Source: Glaciecola blandensis (GTDB lineage Bacteria > Pseudomonadota > Gammaproteobacteria > Enterobacterales > Alteromonadaceae). Taken from it: DNA of 64,000 nucleotides. The DNA lies in the NCBI RefSeq assembly GCF_031846165.1, contig NZ_JAVRIE010000001.1, positions 806,001 to 870,000 of the forward strand, read 5' to 3'. The translations under genes were made by a program, and so were the position numbers. Below the pieces are notes generated by a model that worked only from the letters and a program-made list of their open reading frames with translations, ran no database searches and was not told the origin of the DNA. Positions 1-9,365 of this stretch are shown one piece after another. Position 1 is the stretch's first letter, and every line of letters starts with the position of its first letter.

Positions 1-745
1 ACATACCTGTATTTGGACTTGGCGATGACGGACTAAAATACACGTTTAACACCGACTTTACTGGCAATTCAGCTAAGGACGCTAACATTAATTTGCTCAG
101 TTTTGCTTTGGGGTTTGCAACGATCTCTCCACTTTTATAGTCAACACGTTGTGGGGACAATAGTGGGTACCATATTGCGTAACTGCCTATCGGCCATCGT
201 TTTACAGCGACCTTCATCTGTTCAAGAACTTGAGTGTATTCCTCAGCATTTTCGTAAGGAGGATCGATGAGTACCATACCGCGGTTAGGCGAAGGCGGTA
301 ACATCGCCTTTAATGCTTCAAACCCATTTCTATTTTGCGCTTTTATTATCGAATGTTTACTGTTGCTCTGTAGTTCATTAAACGCTTGAGGATGCAACTC
401 ACAAGCAAACGCAGTATCGTGGTCTCTCAAAAGCTCATCTGCAATCATAGGAGAGCCTGGATACTGAGAAGATTGTTGATACGGCGCAACCACTGTTAAG
501 TAATCGGCAATCAAGCCTTCAAGATGATTAGCGCTGTCATTCAAGTTTTTAATACCTGTATTGGCTTCCGAATTCTTAAGAGCCTGCTCAGAATTCAAGT
601 GATACACACCAGAGCCCGCGTGGGTATCAAGGTAGAACATCGGTTTCGATTTGACAGTAAGCTTTTTGAGCATGGACATCAAAGTGATGTGTTTAAGCAC
701 ATCTGCGTGATTACCTGCGTGATATACGTGTTGGTAGCTAAGCAA
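1..745 (-). CDS. rlmJ: 23S rRNA (adenine2030-N6)-methyltransferase RlmJ, 3' end cut by the window
   Basis: RlmJ methylates A2030 of 23S rRNA using S-adenosylmethionine. Translating the minus strand from 745 gives about 248 residues with an N-terminus of the form LSYQHVYHAGNHADVLKH, a SAM-binding segment YLDTHAGSGVY and the catalytic motif DPPYE (complement of about 265-279). All three are hallmarks of this family, which is about 280 residues long, so roughly 30 C-terminal residues lie outside the window. The start is a TTG (complement of 743-745) aligned with the family N-terminus. A weak AAGGA lies 10 bases upstream, and the nearby ATG codons are out of frame. The gene sits just downstream of the terminator of the bkd operon, so it needs its own promoter or read-through. 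The family call is firm; the start is likely. Confidence 0.9.
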   Translation of the reverse strand, partial: MLSYQHVYHAGNHADVLKHITLMSMLKKLTVKSKPMFYLDTHAGSGVYHLNSEQALKNSEANTGIKNLNDSANHLEGLIADYLTVVAPYQQSSQYPGSPMIADELLRDHDTAFACELHPQAFNELQSNSKHSIIKAQNRNGFEALKAMLPPSPNRGMVLIDPPYENAEEYTQVLEQMKVAVKRWPIGSYAIWYPLLSPQRVDYKSGEIVANPKAKLSKLMLASLAELPVKSVLNVYFSPSSPSPNTGM

Positions 746-763
746 AGATTAAGCATCCTTCAT

Positions 764-789
764 AAAAAAAGACCCGCTTCGCGCGGGTC
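764..789 (-). terminator. Rho-independent terminator after bkdB, within the rlmJ leader
   Basis: On the minus strand a 7-bp GC stem (GACCCGC with GCGGGTC, 771-789) is followed by seven T residues (764-770). It ends the bkd operon 55 bases after the bkdB stop codon. It also lies only about 19 bases before the rlmJ start codon, which is unusually close for a simple intergenic terminator. Confidence 0.85.
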
Positions 790-843
790 CTGATTCGATA
801 CGAGTATCCTAATATTACATCTAAGTTCCAGAAATAGCAGTCC

Positions 844-2451
844 TTACTTTAAATGCATCAACATAAGTTGAGGTGATTGTAGATAACTCATCCACAAGTT
901 GTTAAAACGCACCATGGTTGCACCGTCTATCACCCGATGATCACCAGACCAATTGAGCATCATGATACTTTGCGCAAATACCTCACCGGTTTCGTCAAAT
1001 CGAGGGAGCTTTTGCGTTTTACCCAAAGCTACTATTGCAACTTCCGGCTTATTGATCACAGGTGTTGCTGTCATACCGCCAATCGCGCCAATATTGGAAA
1101 TGCTGATGGTACCATTTGATAGGTCTGCGTTAGATAGCTTGCCCTCTCTCGCAGAAGCAATAATGCGGTCGCATTCTTTAGCAACTTCAAATAACGATAG
1201 GTTTTGTACATTTTTGATGTTCGGGACTAATAATCCGATCTTTGAGTCGACTGCCATGCCTATATTATGAGAACGCAAGTAGTGTAGCTCTGTCTCATCT
1301 TTATTCAATCGAGAATTTACTACCGGGAACTCATGTAAAGCCAATGACAGTGCTTTTATGAAAAAAGGCATAAAGCTAAGCTTTACCCCTTCCTTTTCGA
1401 ACTGTGGCTTAAGTGCTTGCCTTAAAGCGATGAGTTCATCCATCACCAATTCATCTGAGACCGTAAAATGCGGTATCGTCGTAACACTGGCAAGCATTTG
1501 TTTTGCCATAGCAGCCTTAATACCGCGCATCGGAATCGTTTCAAGTATGTCTGAACTTTCACTTGTATTAACCAAAGTAGAATGCGAGCTACTTTGTGAC
1601 TTGTTTTGGCTTGACGGTCCTTTCTGAGCATTGTTCGACAAAAAGTGCTCAATATCCTCTTTTAGGACTCGGCCTTTCTTACCGCTGCCAGCAACCATAC
1701 TTAAGTCGACATTTTTCTCTCTGGCGACACGTCTCACCGCTGGGCTCGCTAGCGCTTTGCCATTTTTGGTATTTGATACCTGACTGGCAGACGCCTCCTG
1801 CACTGTTTGCTGTTCTTCAGTCGTTTGAATTACACGCTCCGGCTCGCCACTAGCGATAGTTGCTGAACCAGCGATTGTTTGGTCGAACAATGGCGTGTGC
1901 ACCTGTGCAATATCGCCCTGTGCATAATGCAACTTAGTCACAACACCTTGATGCTTCGCTGGAATTTCTACTACAGCCTTATCGGTCATGACTTCGACAA
2001 CCACTTGGTCTTCCTCAACCAAATCGCCTTCTTGAATGCACCACTTCACAATCTCACACTCAACAATACCTTCACCAATATCTGGCAGAATGAACGCCTC
2101 TTGCTGGCTTCCTTGTTGATTTATTTCATGAGACGCTAGCTTTTCAACACTTTCTTCGATTACGTTATTGGTCGATTCAGTGACATTTTCAGAAACGCTT
2201 TCTGTGCTCGCTTCACCCTCAATATCCATTGCGAACAATGGCTCATGGACCTTTGCAATATCGCCTGTTTTATAGTGTAGCTTGCGCACAACGCCTTTGT
2301 GCATTGCTGGTATCTGGACAGTTGCTTTATCGGTCATGACTTCGGCAACCGGCTGATCCTCTTCTATTTGGTCGCCTTCATTGACTAACCACTCAAGAAG
2401 TTCACATTCAACAATACCCTCGCCAATATCGGGTAGAATAAATTCGTTCAT
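844..2451 (-). CDS. bkdB: Branched-chain 2-oxoacid dehydrogenase E2, dihydrolipoyl acyltransferase
   Basis: This is the core E2 of the branched-chain 2-oxoacid dehydrogenase complex. It transfers acyl groups from lipoate to CoA when leucine, isoleucine and valine 2-oxoacids are oxidised. The 535-residue protein has two lipoyl domains, each with an MTDKA lipoylation motif (Lys42 and Lys158). A charged linker follows, then an E3/E1-binding domain (about residues 232-271, with ASPAVRRVARE), and a C-terminal catalytic domain with the DHRVIDG motif (His505, Asp509). Two lipoyl domains is more than many Bkd E2 proteins carry. It is the last gene of bkdA1-A2-B, 9 bases after the E1-beta stop codon. 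No E3 (lpd) gene follows, so E3 is presumably shared and encoded elsewhere. Confidence 0.93.
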   Translation of the reverse strand: MNEFILPDIGEGIVECELLEWLVNEGDQIEEDQPVAEVMTDKATVQIPAMHKGVVRKLHYKTGDIAKVHEPLFAMDIEGEASTESVSENVTESTNNVIEESVEKLASHEINQQGSQQEAFILPDIGEGIVECEIVKWCIQEGDLVEEDQVVVEVMTDKAVVEIPAKHQGVVTKLHYAQGDIAQVHTPLFDQTIAGSATIASGEPERVIQTTEEQQTVQEASASQVSNTKNGKALASPAVRRVAREKNVDLSMVAGSGKKGRVLKEDIEHFLSNNAQKGPSSQNKSQSSSHSTLVNTSESSDILETIPMRGIKAAMAKQMLASVTTIPHFTVSDELVMDELIALRQALKPQFEKEGVKLSFMPFFIKALSLALHEFPVVNSRLNKDETELHYLRSHNIGMAVDSKIGLLVPNIKNVQNLSLFEVAKECDRIIASAREGKLSNADLSNGTISISNIGAIGGMTATPVINKPEVAIVALGKTQKLPRFDETGEVFAQSIMMLNWSGDHRVIDGATMVRFNNLWMSYLQSPQLMLMHLK

Positions 2452-2460
2452 GGTACTTCC

Positions 2461-3438
2461 TTAATAGTTCATCGTGCGCATGATAGCTTCGAATGTTTTC
2501 AGGTGGTCTGGCATATACTCTTTTTCATGTGCCAAAGGATAAGGCGTATCAAGACCACACACTCTCGCAATGGGTGATTCTAAATGCAGAAAGCATCTTT
2601 CTTGTACAGTGGCAGCGATTTCACTTGCAAATCCACCTGTTAACGGAGCTTCATGATTAATCAATAGACGACCGGTTTTGCACACCGATTCACAAACAGC
2701 TTCCACATCCCAAGGTAGAATACTCTGCAAATCAATCACTTCACAAGACACTCCCTTCTCACTGGCCATGGCGGCTGCTTTTTCAATGATTTCTACTTGA
2801 GCTCCCCAAGCCAGTAAGGTGATATCACTTCCGCTTGAGACAAGGTCGGCTTTGCCCAAAGGTAACTCGTAGTCTTCCTCTGGCACTTCACCTACTGAGG
2901 CACGATATAGTTTTTTCGGCTCCATAAATAACACGGGGTTGTCATCACGAATAGACGATAATAATAGACCTTTCGCTTGACGAGGATTGCGTGGAATAAC
3001 GATTTTCATTCCAGGAATGTGCGCAAAGAAAGCCTCTGGCGACTGTGAATGATAGTGACCGCCAGCGATTCCGCCGCCATACGGCGTTCTAATGGTCAAC
3101 GTTCCCGTGGTAAATTGACCGCCCGAACGGTAGCGCCATTTGGCGGTTTCATTCACGATTTGGTCAAATGCGGGGAAAATATAATCACCAAACTGAATTT
3201 CAGCAATTGGCACTGAGCCCTGAGAAGCCAAACCATTGGCGAAACCAATTATGCCTTGCTCTGTTAACGGAGTGTTGAAGCAACGACCTTTACCAAATTT
3301 CTCTTGTAAATTACTTGTGGCTCTAAAAACACCGCCGAAGTGGCCTACGTCTTCACCAAACACCATGACTTTTTCGTCTTCCGTCATTGCAGTGATCAGC
3401 GCGTTGTTAATCGCTTGGAGTAAGTTCATCTTTGCCAT
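2461..3438 (-). CDS. bkdA2: Branched-chain 2-oxoacid dehydrogenase E1 beta subunit
   Basis: This is the beta subunit of the thiamine-diphosphate-dependent E1 decarboxylase, which oxidatively decarboxylates branched-chain 2-oxoacids. The 325-residue length is typical. Family segments include VFGEDVGHFGGVFRAT near the N-terminus, the conserved EIQFGDYIFPAFDQIVNE stretch, and the transketolase C-terminal region with INHEAPLTGGFASEI. The start codon overlaps the bkdA1 stop codon by one base (TAATG), which points to translational coupling and equal synthesis of the two E1 subunits. Confidence 0.95.
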   Translation of the reverse strand: MAKMNLLQAINNALITAMTEDEKVMVFGEDVGHFGGVFRATSNLQEKFGKGRCFNTPLTEQGIIGFANGLASQGSVPIAEIQFGDYIFPAFDQIVNETAKWRYRSGGQFTTGTLTIRTPYGGGIAGGHYHSQSPEAFFAHIPGMKIVIPRNPRQAKGLLLSSIRDDNPVLFMEPKKLYRASVGEVPEEDYELPLGKADLVSSGSDITLLAWGAQVEIIEKAAAMASEKGVSCEVIDLQSILPWDVEAVCESVCKTGRLLINHEAPLTGGFASEIAATVQERCFLHLESPIARVCGLDTPYPLAHEKEYMPDHLKTFEAIMRTMNY

Positions 3439-4634
3439 TACTTAATTCTCCCTGCCGTCTTCGGATAGTGTTCTGGATAACGTTTAATATGCTCTTTGAG
3501 GCTTGAAAGTTGTTCTTGTAGGTGCCAAGGTGGCGTATCGTATACATCCTCAACAATATCTTCTATTGGCGCTACGTCGACTTTTTCAGCTGTTTTTACA
3601 GCGGCAAGAATATCTGAGCGAGATTTATCTAGGAACTGCTCTGTCGCTTCCTTATCAAACCACCCTTTTTTATCTAGCCAGCGAGTGAAGCGATCGATAG
3701 GATCCTTCGCACGCCATTTTTCTTCTTCGTCTTTCGAGCGGTAACCTGTGGGATCATCACTCGTCGAGTGTGCTGCCAATCTGTAGGTCATAGCCTCAAT
3801 AAGCACAGGGCAATTCTCGGCAAGCGCAATCTCTCTCGCTTTCTTTGTCGCAGCATAAACAGCTAGGACGTCATTGCCATCTACTCTGATCGTTTTCACG
3901 CCATATCCAATGCCCCTAGATGCAATACCATCACCTTTGAACTGTTCCTCAGCTGGCGTTGAGATGGCATAGCCATTGTTTCGGCAGAAGAATATCACTG
4001 GACAATTTAAAACAGCCGCCATATTCACACCAGCGTGAAAATCACCTTCAGAGGCTGCGCCTTCTCCAAAATAACAAATGGTTATTGCATCGTTACCCGC
4101 CATTTTTTGACCGTAAGCATAACCGGATGCCTGTGGTATTTGAGTGCCGAGTGGAGAAGAAACAGTCATGAAATTCAGCGTTTTATCACCATAATGAATT
4201 GGCATCTGTCTGCCTTTATTCGGATCAAGCTTATTGCTAAACATCTGGTTCATAAATTGTTCGGTTGTGTAACCGCGATATGCAAGAGCACCTTGTTCTC
4301 TGTACTGTGACATGATCATGTCATGCTCGGAAAGTGCCGCTGCACTGCCAACCGTAGAGGCTTCCTCACCTGTACATGATAGATAAAAACTAATACGACC
4401 TTGTCGTTGTGCACCAACCATACGCTCATCTAGCAAACGAATATACTGCATTGTGGACGCTATTTTTTTAGCCGTCGTTTCATCTAAATGTGGTGTTTCA
4501 TCTGGGTTTGTCTCGCCGCCTTCTTGGTCAAGCAATTGAATCATTGGTATTTCTAACAAGCCATTTTCGATAAGTGCGACCTCGTGAGTCGTTTTCACAT
4601 TCGAAAGGTGATTTCTGTCTTGCATTATCAACAT
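3438..4634 (-). CDS. bkdA1: Branched-chain 2-oxoacid dehydrogenase E1 alpha subunit
   Basis: This is the alpha subunit of E1, which binds thiamine diphosphate and Mg. The TPP fold signature GEGAASEGDFHAGVNMA, followed by a conserved NN pair, lies near the middle. The YRSKDEEEKW region and the phosphorylation-loop-like AHSTSDDPTGYR are typical of BCKDH-type E1 alpha. The protein is 398 residues. Two starts are possible, ATG at 4634 or ATG at 4625; neither has a strong ribosome-binding site, and the longer form is listed. It is the first gene of the operon, read divergently from the S8 protease across a 415-base gap. Confidence 0.94.
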   Translation of the reverse strand: MLIMQDRNHLSNVKTTHEVALIENGLLEIPMIQLLDQEGGETNPDETPHLDETTAKKIASTMQYIRLLDERMVGAQRQGRISFYLSCTGEEASTVGSAAALSEHDMIMSQYREQGALAYRGYTTEQFMNQMFSNKLDPNKGRQMPIHYGDKTLNFMTVSSPLGTQIPQASGYAYGQKMAGNDAITICYFGEGAASEGDFHAGVNMAAVLNCPVIFFCRNNGYAISTPAEEQFKGDGIASRGIGYGVKTIRVDGNDVLAVYAATKKAREIALAENCPVLIEAMTYRLAAHSTSDDPTGYRSKDEEEKWRAKDPIDRFTRWLDKKGWFDKEATEQFLDKSRSDILAAVKTAEKVDVAPIEDIVEDVYDTPPWHLQEQLSSLKEHIKRYPEHYPKTAGRIK

Positions 4635-4958
4635 CCATTAGAGTTTTATTTAAGCGTATATAGTAGTTAAGCTTTCACCCTACTGTTTTGCTAATTTTTT
4701 TATAAATATTGCTCAAGCGATGATATTTGTTCTAATTTAGCCCATGTATTAGAGTATTCATCCTATATGTTAAAAATTTGATAATAAAAGCGGTCGAGCA
4801 TGTAAAAAAATAGCGATGTAAGTATCACAGCTCACAAGCTTGCTTTAATTTACATACCCTTTTTAATGCGCTTGCCGATATACACTCAATAGTAAGGACC
4901 CATTGATTGATATTCATTTCTTGTAAAGAATAGTTGCTAGGATAATCCTTTCGACTTT

Positions 4959-4972
4959 GCGAAATATTTCGC
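4959..4972. promoter_or_regulatory. Perfect 14-bp palindrome, possible operator
   Basis: GCGAAATATTTCGC reads identically on both strands and lies about 80 bases upstream of the protease start. Perfect AT-centred palindromes of this size often bind dimeric regulators, but no regulator can be named from the sequence. The assignment as an operator is inference. Confidence 0.35.
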
Positions 4973-5008
4973 TTATTTTTGAAAAATACAGTATCAATTT
5001 ATGCTGCT

Positions 5009-5030
5009 AAGCCCGCTGTGCGGCTTTTTA
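5009..5030 (+). terminator. Terminator-like hairpin in the leader of the S8 protease
   Basis: The sequence forms a short stem (AAG-CCGC with GCGG-CTT, one bulged C, TGT loop) directly followed by TTTTT. It points in the direction of the protease gene and ends 20 bases before its start codon. No gene upstream on the plus strand needs terminating, so it may be an attenuator or a 5'-UTR structure. Confidence 0.45.
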
Positions 5031-5049
5031 ATTTCGTTTGGAGGTTGAT

Positions 5050-8000
5050 TTGTTTAAACAAACGTCACTGGCAATGTTAATTGCTTTCGCTACAAACCCA
5101 TCGTTTTCTGCCCCTGTTGCCGTGCCACAAAAGGACACTGCCGGACCAGCAAAAACCATGGCTAAACCAGCTTATCTACAAGCTGAAAGTTTCATAAGCA
5201 ACATGGAAGATGCTCAAGGCCAGCATGTGTACATTGTTCATTTTAACGACGCTCCCATTGCACTCTATAACGGCGGTATTCCCGGCTTATTAGCAACAAA
5301 ACAAAGCGACAGTAAGCTCCAGTTGAAATCACCTGAAGTTCGCAGCTACACTACTTATCTAAACGAACAACATCAGCAATTTTTGAAAGCTGCCTCCGCG
5401 ACGATAAAAAACTTCAAACCTATTTTCACCTACAAATACGCATTTAATGGCATGGCCATACGTGTTACTCAAAACCAAGCGGCTCAATTAGCAAAATTAC
5501 CCTATGTATTGAAAGTCGTAAAAGACAGAACGTATGCACTAGATACCGATACCGGCCCAGAGCTCATTGGTGCGCCACGCGTTTGGTCTGGCGTCGCCCT
5601 TGATAGTGGTGTCGGAAACTATGGTGAGGGTGTTGTTGTCGGTATTATCGACTCGGGTATCAATACCGACCATCCTTCTTTTGCAGACGTTGCTGATGAT
5701 GGCTACGACCATACCAATCCCTTAGGAGCAAATAATTATCTAGGTGATTGTGCTGGCGAATTCGCCAATTTGTGTAACGACAAGCTGATAGGGGTTTACA
5801 GCTATTCAGTCATTACAGATACATATACCGATACAGACGTTTTCCCAGTTGGGCTAGCGCAAAACGGGGAAGATTATGGTGGCCACGGGACCCATGTTGC
5901 AGGCACAGCTATTGGTAATACATTGCTAGATGTGCCCGAGTCTTTACCTGAGTTTGATGCTGAAGAAAGTGACGGCATTGCAACTGGATTTGTGTTTCCT
6001 CGGATATCTGGCGTTGCACCACGAGCTAATGTGATTTCTTATCAAGTATGTTGGGGTGGACGCAGTGACGCGGGAGATACCTATGGCGATTGTACCGGTG
6101 CAGCAATAAACCAGGCAATTGAAGATGCCATTGAGGACGAAGTTGATGTGATCAATTATTCAATAAGTGGCGGTGGCCAACCTTGGAATAGTTCAACGGA
6201 AATGGCGTTTTTGTCTGCACGCAATGCTGGTATTTTTGTGGCGACATCGGCTGGAAATAGTGGGCCAGATGCTGGAAGTACAAGAAAGCATGCACCTTGG
6301 TACACGGCAGTTGCTGCTGCAGAGCATGGCCGAAGTATTTCTTATGCGAAACAAATAGGTAACTTTACAGGTGGGAATACCGGCTTACAAACGCTCACCG
6401 GCGTGAGTAACAGTGATGGTATTACAGCCCCCATTGTTTATGCAGGCGATTTTGAAAATCCAAATGATCCAGGTAATGACAGCGCGCAGTGTCTACAACC
6501 CTTTCCTGCCGGCACATTCAGTGGACAGATTGTTGTCTGTGACCGTGGTGAAATTGCGCGTGTTCAAAAAGCGGTCAATGTCAGAGACGGTGGCGCTGGC
6601 GGCTATGTCCTTGCCAATGTTGTAGGAGGAGCAACCAACATCGTTGCTGACCAATATGTTGTACCGGGCATTCACATTGGTAGTTCTCAAGGCACAGCGC
6701 TACGCAATTGGTTAGCCGCAGGCACTAATCATGCTGCAACTATTACCGCGTCCTCAGGCCAGTTAGTGGTAAACGAAGCAAGACAGGATGTATTAGCTAG
6801 CTTTTCGTCTAAAGGACCGAACAGCAGTATCAGCACATTATCTCCGACCATTGGCGGGCCGGGCGTACAAATTTACGCTGCCTACGCCGATCAACAGTTT
6901 GGCCATGATGGTCATGAGCCCTCAGCTGGCGATTATAATTACTTGTCCGGCACCTCTATGTCGAGTCCACATATTGCTGGTGCCGCAGCCCTACTTAAGG
7001 CTGTGAACCCTGAATGGACGCCAGACAACATTCGCTCGGCACTTGCTATGACAGCCTCACGTACCGTTAAAAAGGAAAACGGTGTCACTGCCGCTGATTG
7101 GTTTGATTCAGGCTCTGGTCGTGTTCAAGTCGACTTGGCCGTTGAGGCCGGTTTAGTCATGGAAGAAAGTGCGGCTAATTATTTGAATGCAAACCCAAAT
7201 ACTGGTGGTGATCCTAGAACGCTTAATATTCCTTCGATTACTGATAACGATTGTGTGCGCACTTGTTCATGGACACGCACGTTTACTGCCACTAAATCTG
7301 GTAGCTGGACAGTCAGCGCAGAGGAAATATCTAATGATATTTCTATCTCAGTCTCTCCAAGCACTTTTTCACTGTCTGTTGGCGAAAGTCAGACAGTCAC
7401 GACGACAATTGATGTGACTGCAGCGACAAGTTCTACATGGCGCTTTGGGGCAATCAATTTAACGGCGAACGGACAGCCTGATTTGCATTTACCTGTTTCT
7501 GTGATCCCCGCTAATGGTTCAATACCTGAACTCATTAGCACTACGGCAGGACGCGACGCAGATTCCTTGTTGATCAAAAATGTCGAAACATTAGCGCAAA
7601 CTAACTTCAGAGCAACAACATTTGGCTTTACGAAAGCAACGAACCTTGATGGCCAACTGGCTCAAGACCCAAGCCCGGGAGAACCATTTGATGATACGGC
7701 CGTGGGCATTGATTTATATGAGTTTACTGCAACGTCTGAAACACAAAGAGTCGTTGCAAGAGTCACAGAGAGCTCAGCACAAGATATAGACTTGTTCTTG
7801 GTATTTGATGCCAATGACAATGACATACCTGAGGAATCTGAAGTGGTTGCAAGCAGTCTTAGTTCTGGCGCAATCGAGAGTATAGACGTTGATTTAGACG
7901 ATCTGAGTGCAGGTAGACATTGGATTGTGGTTCAAAATTTCACCGCCTCTACTGATGGTGAAAGTGATACTTATGGGCTAATGTACGCTGTAGTCGATCA

Positions 8001-9216
8001 AGAGGACAGCACAATTTCTTTAAGTGCCGACGTGCCTTCCTCTGTAGGTAGTGGTGTTCCATATGATGTCCGATTAAATTGGGACCTTGGGGCCAGTGAT
8101 GCTGGCGATAATTATTTTGGCGTCATTGGCTTTGGCACAAACGGTAACCAAAGTGCAGTTTCAAGAACGGCAGTGAACGTGCTTAGAGGTGAGAACGATG
8201 TTCAGCTTGATACCACAAACCCGAGCATAAACATTGGACAAGCCACCGAGTTTACGATCGATATTCTTGGTACCAGCTCACCTGAAAACAGAAACTACGA
8301 TGTTACCTTACCGATTCCGAATGGGTTTACGCTTGTTCCGAGCTCTGTTCAACAAGGCGGCGCAATATCTGGCGAAGAGGTCACTTGGAATGTAACGAAA
8401 CGTGCCGATGAAGCTGAAGCCGAAACGCTTAGCTTTGAGTTAATACCCTCAGCAGATATTAGTGACAATGACCTGAGCTTCGCTATACGATCTGATGTCA
8501 CTAACATTCAAGTTGCCCAATCAGAAGAGTCGATATTACGTACTGCCTTGCAGATTGATAGACCACCTGTGATTAGTATTGACGGGGCACAAGACGCTAA
8601 CTTCAGTGTATTTGAAACATTGTCCTTATCAATCACAGCAGACGTCAGTGATCCGAATGGAGACCAGCTAACGGTTAATTGGGAACAAATCAGCGGTCCT
8701 GATGCCGTTTTGAGTAGCCCAAATGAAGCGACACTTGGTCTAATAGCACCTCAAGTAAACCAGCAAGAAGTGATTGTACTGCAAGCAACCGTCAGTGACC
8801 CACAAGGGAACACCGCAACCGCAAGTGCAACGGTAACAGTCAATAATAATGAGGCACCCACCCTTACAATTACGGCACCAAGCTCAGTTGTCGGCGGAAC
8901 AAGCTATACGGTAAGTGTCAGTACAAGTGATCCAGAGGGTGATAACGTGAGTGTTACCATTGATGGTGTTTCGGGGACTAGTCTGACGCGCACAGCACCC
9001 AATAGTGCGGGCACATTGAACCTTGAAGTTGTTGCGAGCGATGGTATCAATGACGTTACTGAAACAGTCAGTATAACCGTGACAGCTGCTCCAAGCACTG
9101 GCGGAGGAAGTACCGGTGGAAGCAGCGGCGGCGGTGGTAGCCACTCATGGATTAGTTTACTCCTGATCCCGTTTATTGCTTGGCGTAGGCGCCAGTCTAG
9201 CGAACGCCGGAGCTAA
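5050..9216 (+). CDS. Secreted subtilisin-like serine protease (S8) with PA domain and GlyGly-CTERM tail
   Basis: This is a large extracellular protease of about 1388 residues. In order it has a signal peptide, an inhibitor-I9-like propeptide, and an S8 catalytic domain with Asp201 (GIIDSGINTDHPSF), His279 (GGHGTHVAGT) and Ser636 (SGTSMSSPHIAGAA). A PA-type insert lies between His and Ser. Fibronectin- and cadherin-like beta modules follow, and the tail is a Gly/Ser-rich stretch, one hydrophobic helix and Arg residues (WRRRQ). That tail is the GlyGly-CTERM signal recognised by rhombosortase, whose gene lies at 18070-18663; such proteins are usually type II secretion substrates. The TTG at 5050 is preferred because GGAGG (5040-5044) sits 5 bases upstream. 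An alternative TTG at 5038 would put that site inside the gene. Confidence 0.93.
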   Translation: MFKQTSLAMLIAFATNPSFSAPVAVPQKDTAGPAKTMAKPAYLQAESFISNMEDAQGQHVYIVHFNDAPIALYNGGIPGLLATKQSDSKLQLKSPEVRSYTTYLNEQHQQFLKAASATIKNFKPIFTYKYAFNGMAIRVTQNQAAQLAKLPYVLKVVKDRTYALDTDTGPELIGAPRVWSGVALDSGVGNYGEGVVVGIIDSGINTDHPSFADVADDGYDHTNPLGANNYLGDCAGEFANLCNDKLIGVYSYSVITDTYTDTDVFPVGLAQNGEDYGGHGTHVAGTAIGNTLLDVPESLPEFDAEESDGIATGFVFPRISGVAPRANVISYQVCWGGRSDAGDTYGDCTGAAINQAIEDAIEDEVDVINYSISGGGQPWNSSTEMAFLSARNAGIFVATSAGNSGPDAGSTRKHAPWYTAVAAAEHGRSISYAKQIGNFTGGNTGLQTLTGVSNSDGITAPIVYAGDFENPNDPGNDSAQCLQPFPAGTFSGQIVVCDRGEIARVQKAVNVRDGGAGGYVLANVVGGATNIVADQYVVPGIHIGSSQGTALRNWLAAGTNHAATITASSGQLVVNEARQDVLASFSSKGPNSSISTLSPTIGGPGVQIYAAYADQQFGHDGHEPSAGDYNYLSGTSMSSPHIAGAAALLKAVNPEWTPDNIRSALAMTASRTVKKENGVTAADWFDSGSGRVQVDLAVEAGLVMEESAANYLNANPNTGGDPRTLNIPSITDNDCVRTCSWTRTFTATKSGSWTVSAEEISNDISISVSPSTFSLSVGESQTVTTTIDVTAATSSTWRFGAINLTANGQPDLHLPVSVIPANGSIPELISTTAGRDADSLLIKNVETLAQTNFRATTFGFTKATNLDGQLAQDPSPGEPFDDTAVGIDLYEFTATSETQRVVARVTESSAQDIDLFLVFDANDNDIPEESEVVASSLSSGAIESIDVDLDDLSAGRHWIVVQNFTASTDGESDTYGLMYAVVDQEDSTISLSADVPSSVGSGVPYDVRLNWDLGASDAGDNYFGVIGFGTNGNQSAVSRTAVNVLRGENDVQLDTTNPSINIGQATEFTIDILGTSSPENRNYDVTLPIPNGFTLVPSSVQQGGAISGEEVTWNVTKRADEAEAETLSFELIPSADISDNDLSFAIRSDVTNIQVAQSEESILRTALQIDRPPVISIDGAQDANFSVFETLSLSITADVSDPNGDQLTVNWEQISGPDAVLSSPNEATLGLIAPQVNQQEVIVLQATVSDPQGNTATASATVTVNNNEAPTLTITAPSSVVGGTSYTVSVSTSDPEGDNVSVTIDGVSGTSLTRTAPNSAGTLNLEVVASDGINDVTETVSITVTAAPSTGGGSTGGSSGGGGSHSWISLLLIPFIAWRRRQSSERRS

Positions 9217-9240
9217 ACGACCTGGTAAATGGAAATAAAA

Positions 9241-9264
9241 AGAGCCTATATTGGCTCTTTTTTT
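9241..9264 (+). terminator. Rho-independent terminator of the S8 protease gene
   Basis: AGAGCC and GGCTCT form a 6-bp stem around a TATATT loop, followed by a T-rich run. It begins 24 bases after the protease stop codon. Confidence 0.9.
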
Positions 9265-9365
9265 ATGCCTACAACGCTGTTTTACATAGGATATAGAGTA
9301 GTTTGTGATACCATTTATCACATCTTCAAAATGTTCTCCCGAATTACCCTAGGCAGTCCAATATC

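Larger units (their letters stand above)
4635..5049. other. Divergent intergenic region between bkdA1 and the S8 protease
   Basis: This 415-base AT-rich gap must hold the bkd promoter (minus) and the protease promoter (plus). No open reading frame of note and no clear LiuR-like operator were found here. The protease side contains a perfect 14-bp palindrome (4959-4972) and a terminator-like hairpin (5009-5030), listed separately. A consensus-grade -35/-10 pair was not evident on either strand. Confidence 0.7.

Noticed and set aside
524..793. Plus-strand reading frame of 89 residues
   Set aside because: It is the antisense shadow of rlmJ, whose minus-strand product carries the RlmJ motifs.
4635..4900. 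LiuR-type operator upstream of bkd
   Set aside because: No ACGT-centred palindrome resembling the site at 41708 was found in this region.
5038..5049. TTG at 5038 as the S8 protease start
   Set aside because: The GGAGG ribosome-binding site (5040-5044) would lie inside the coding sequence, while the TTG at 5050 is correctly spaced from it.
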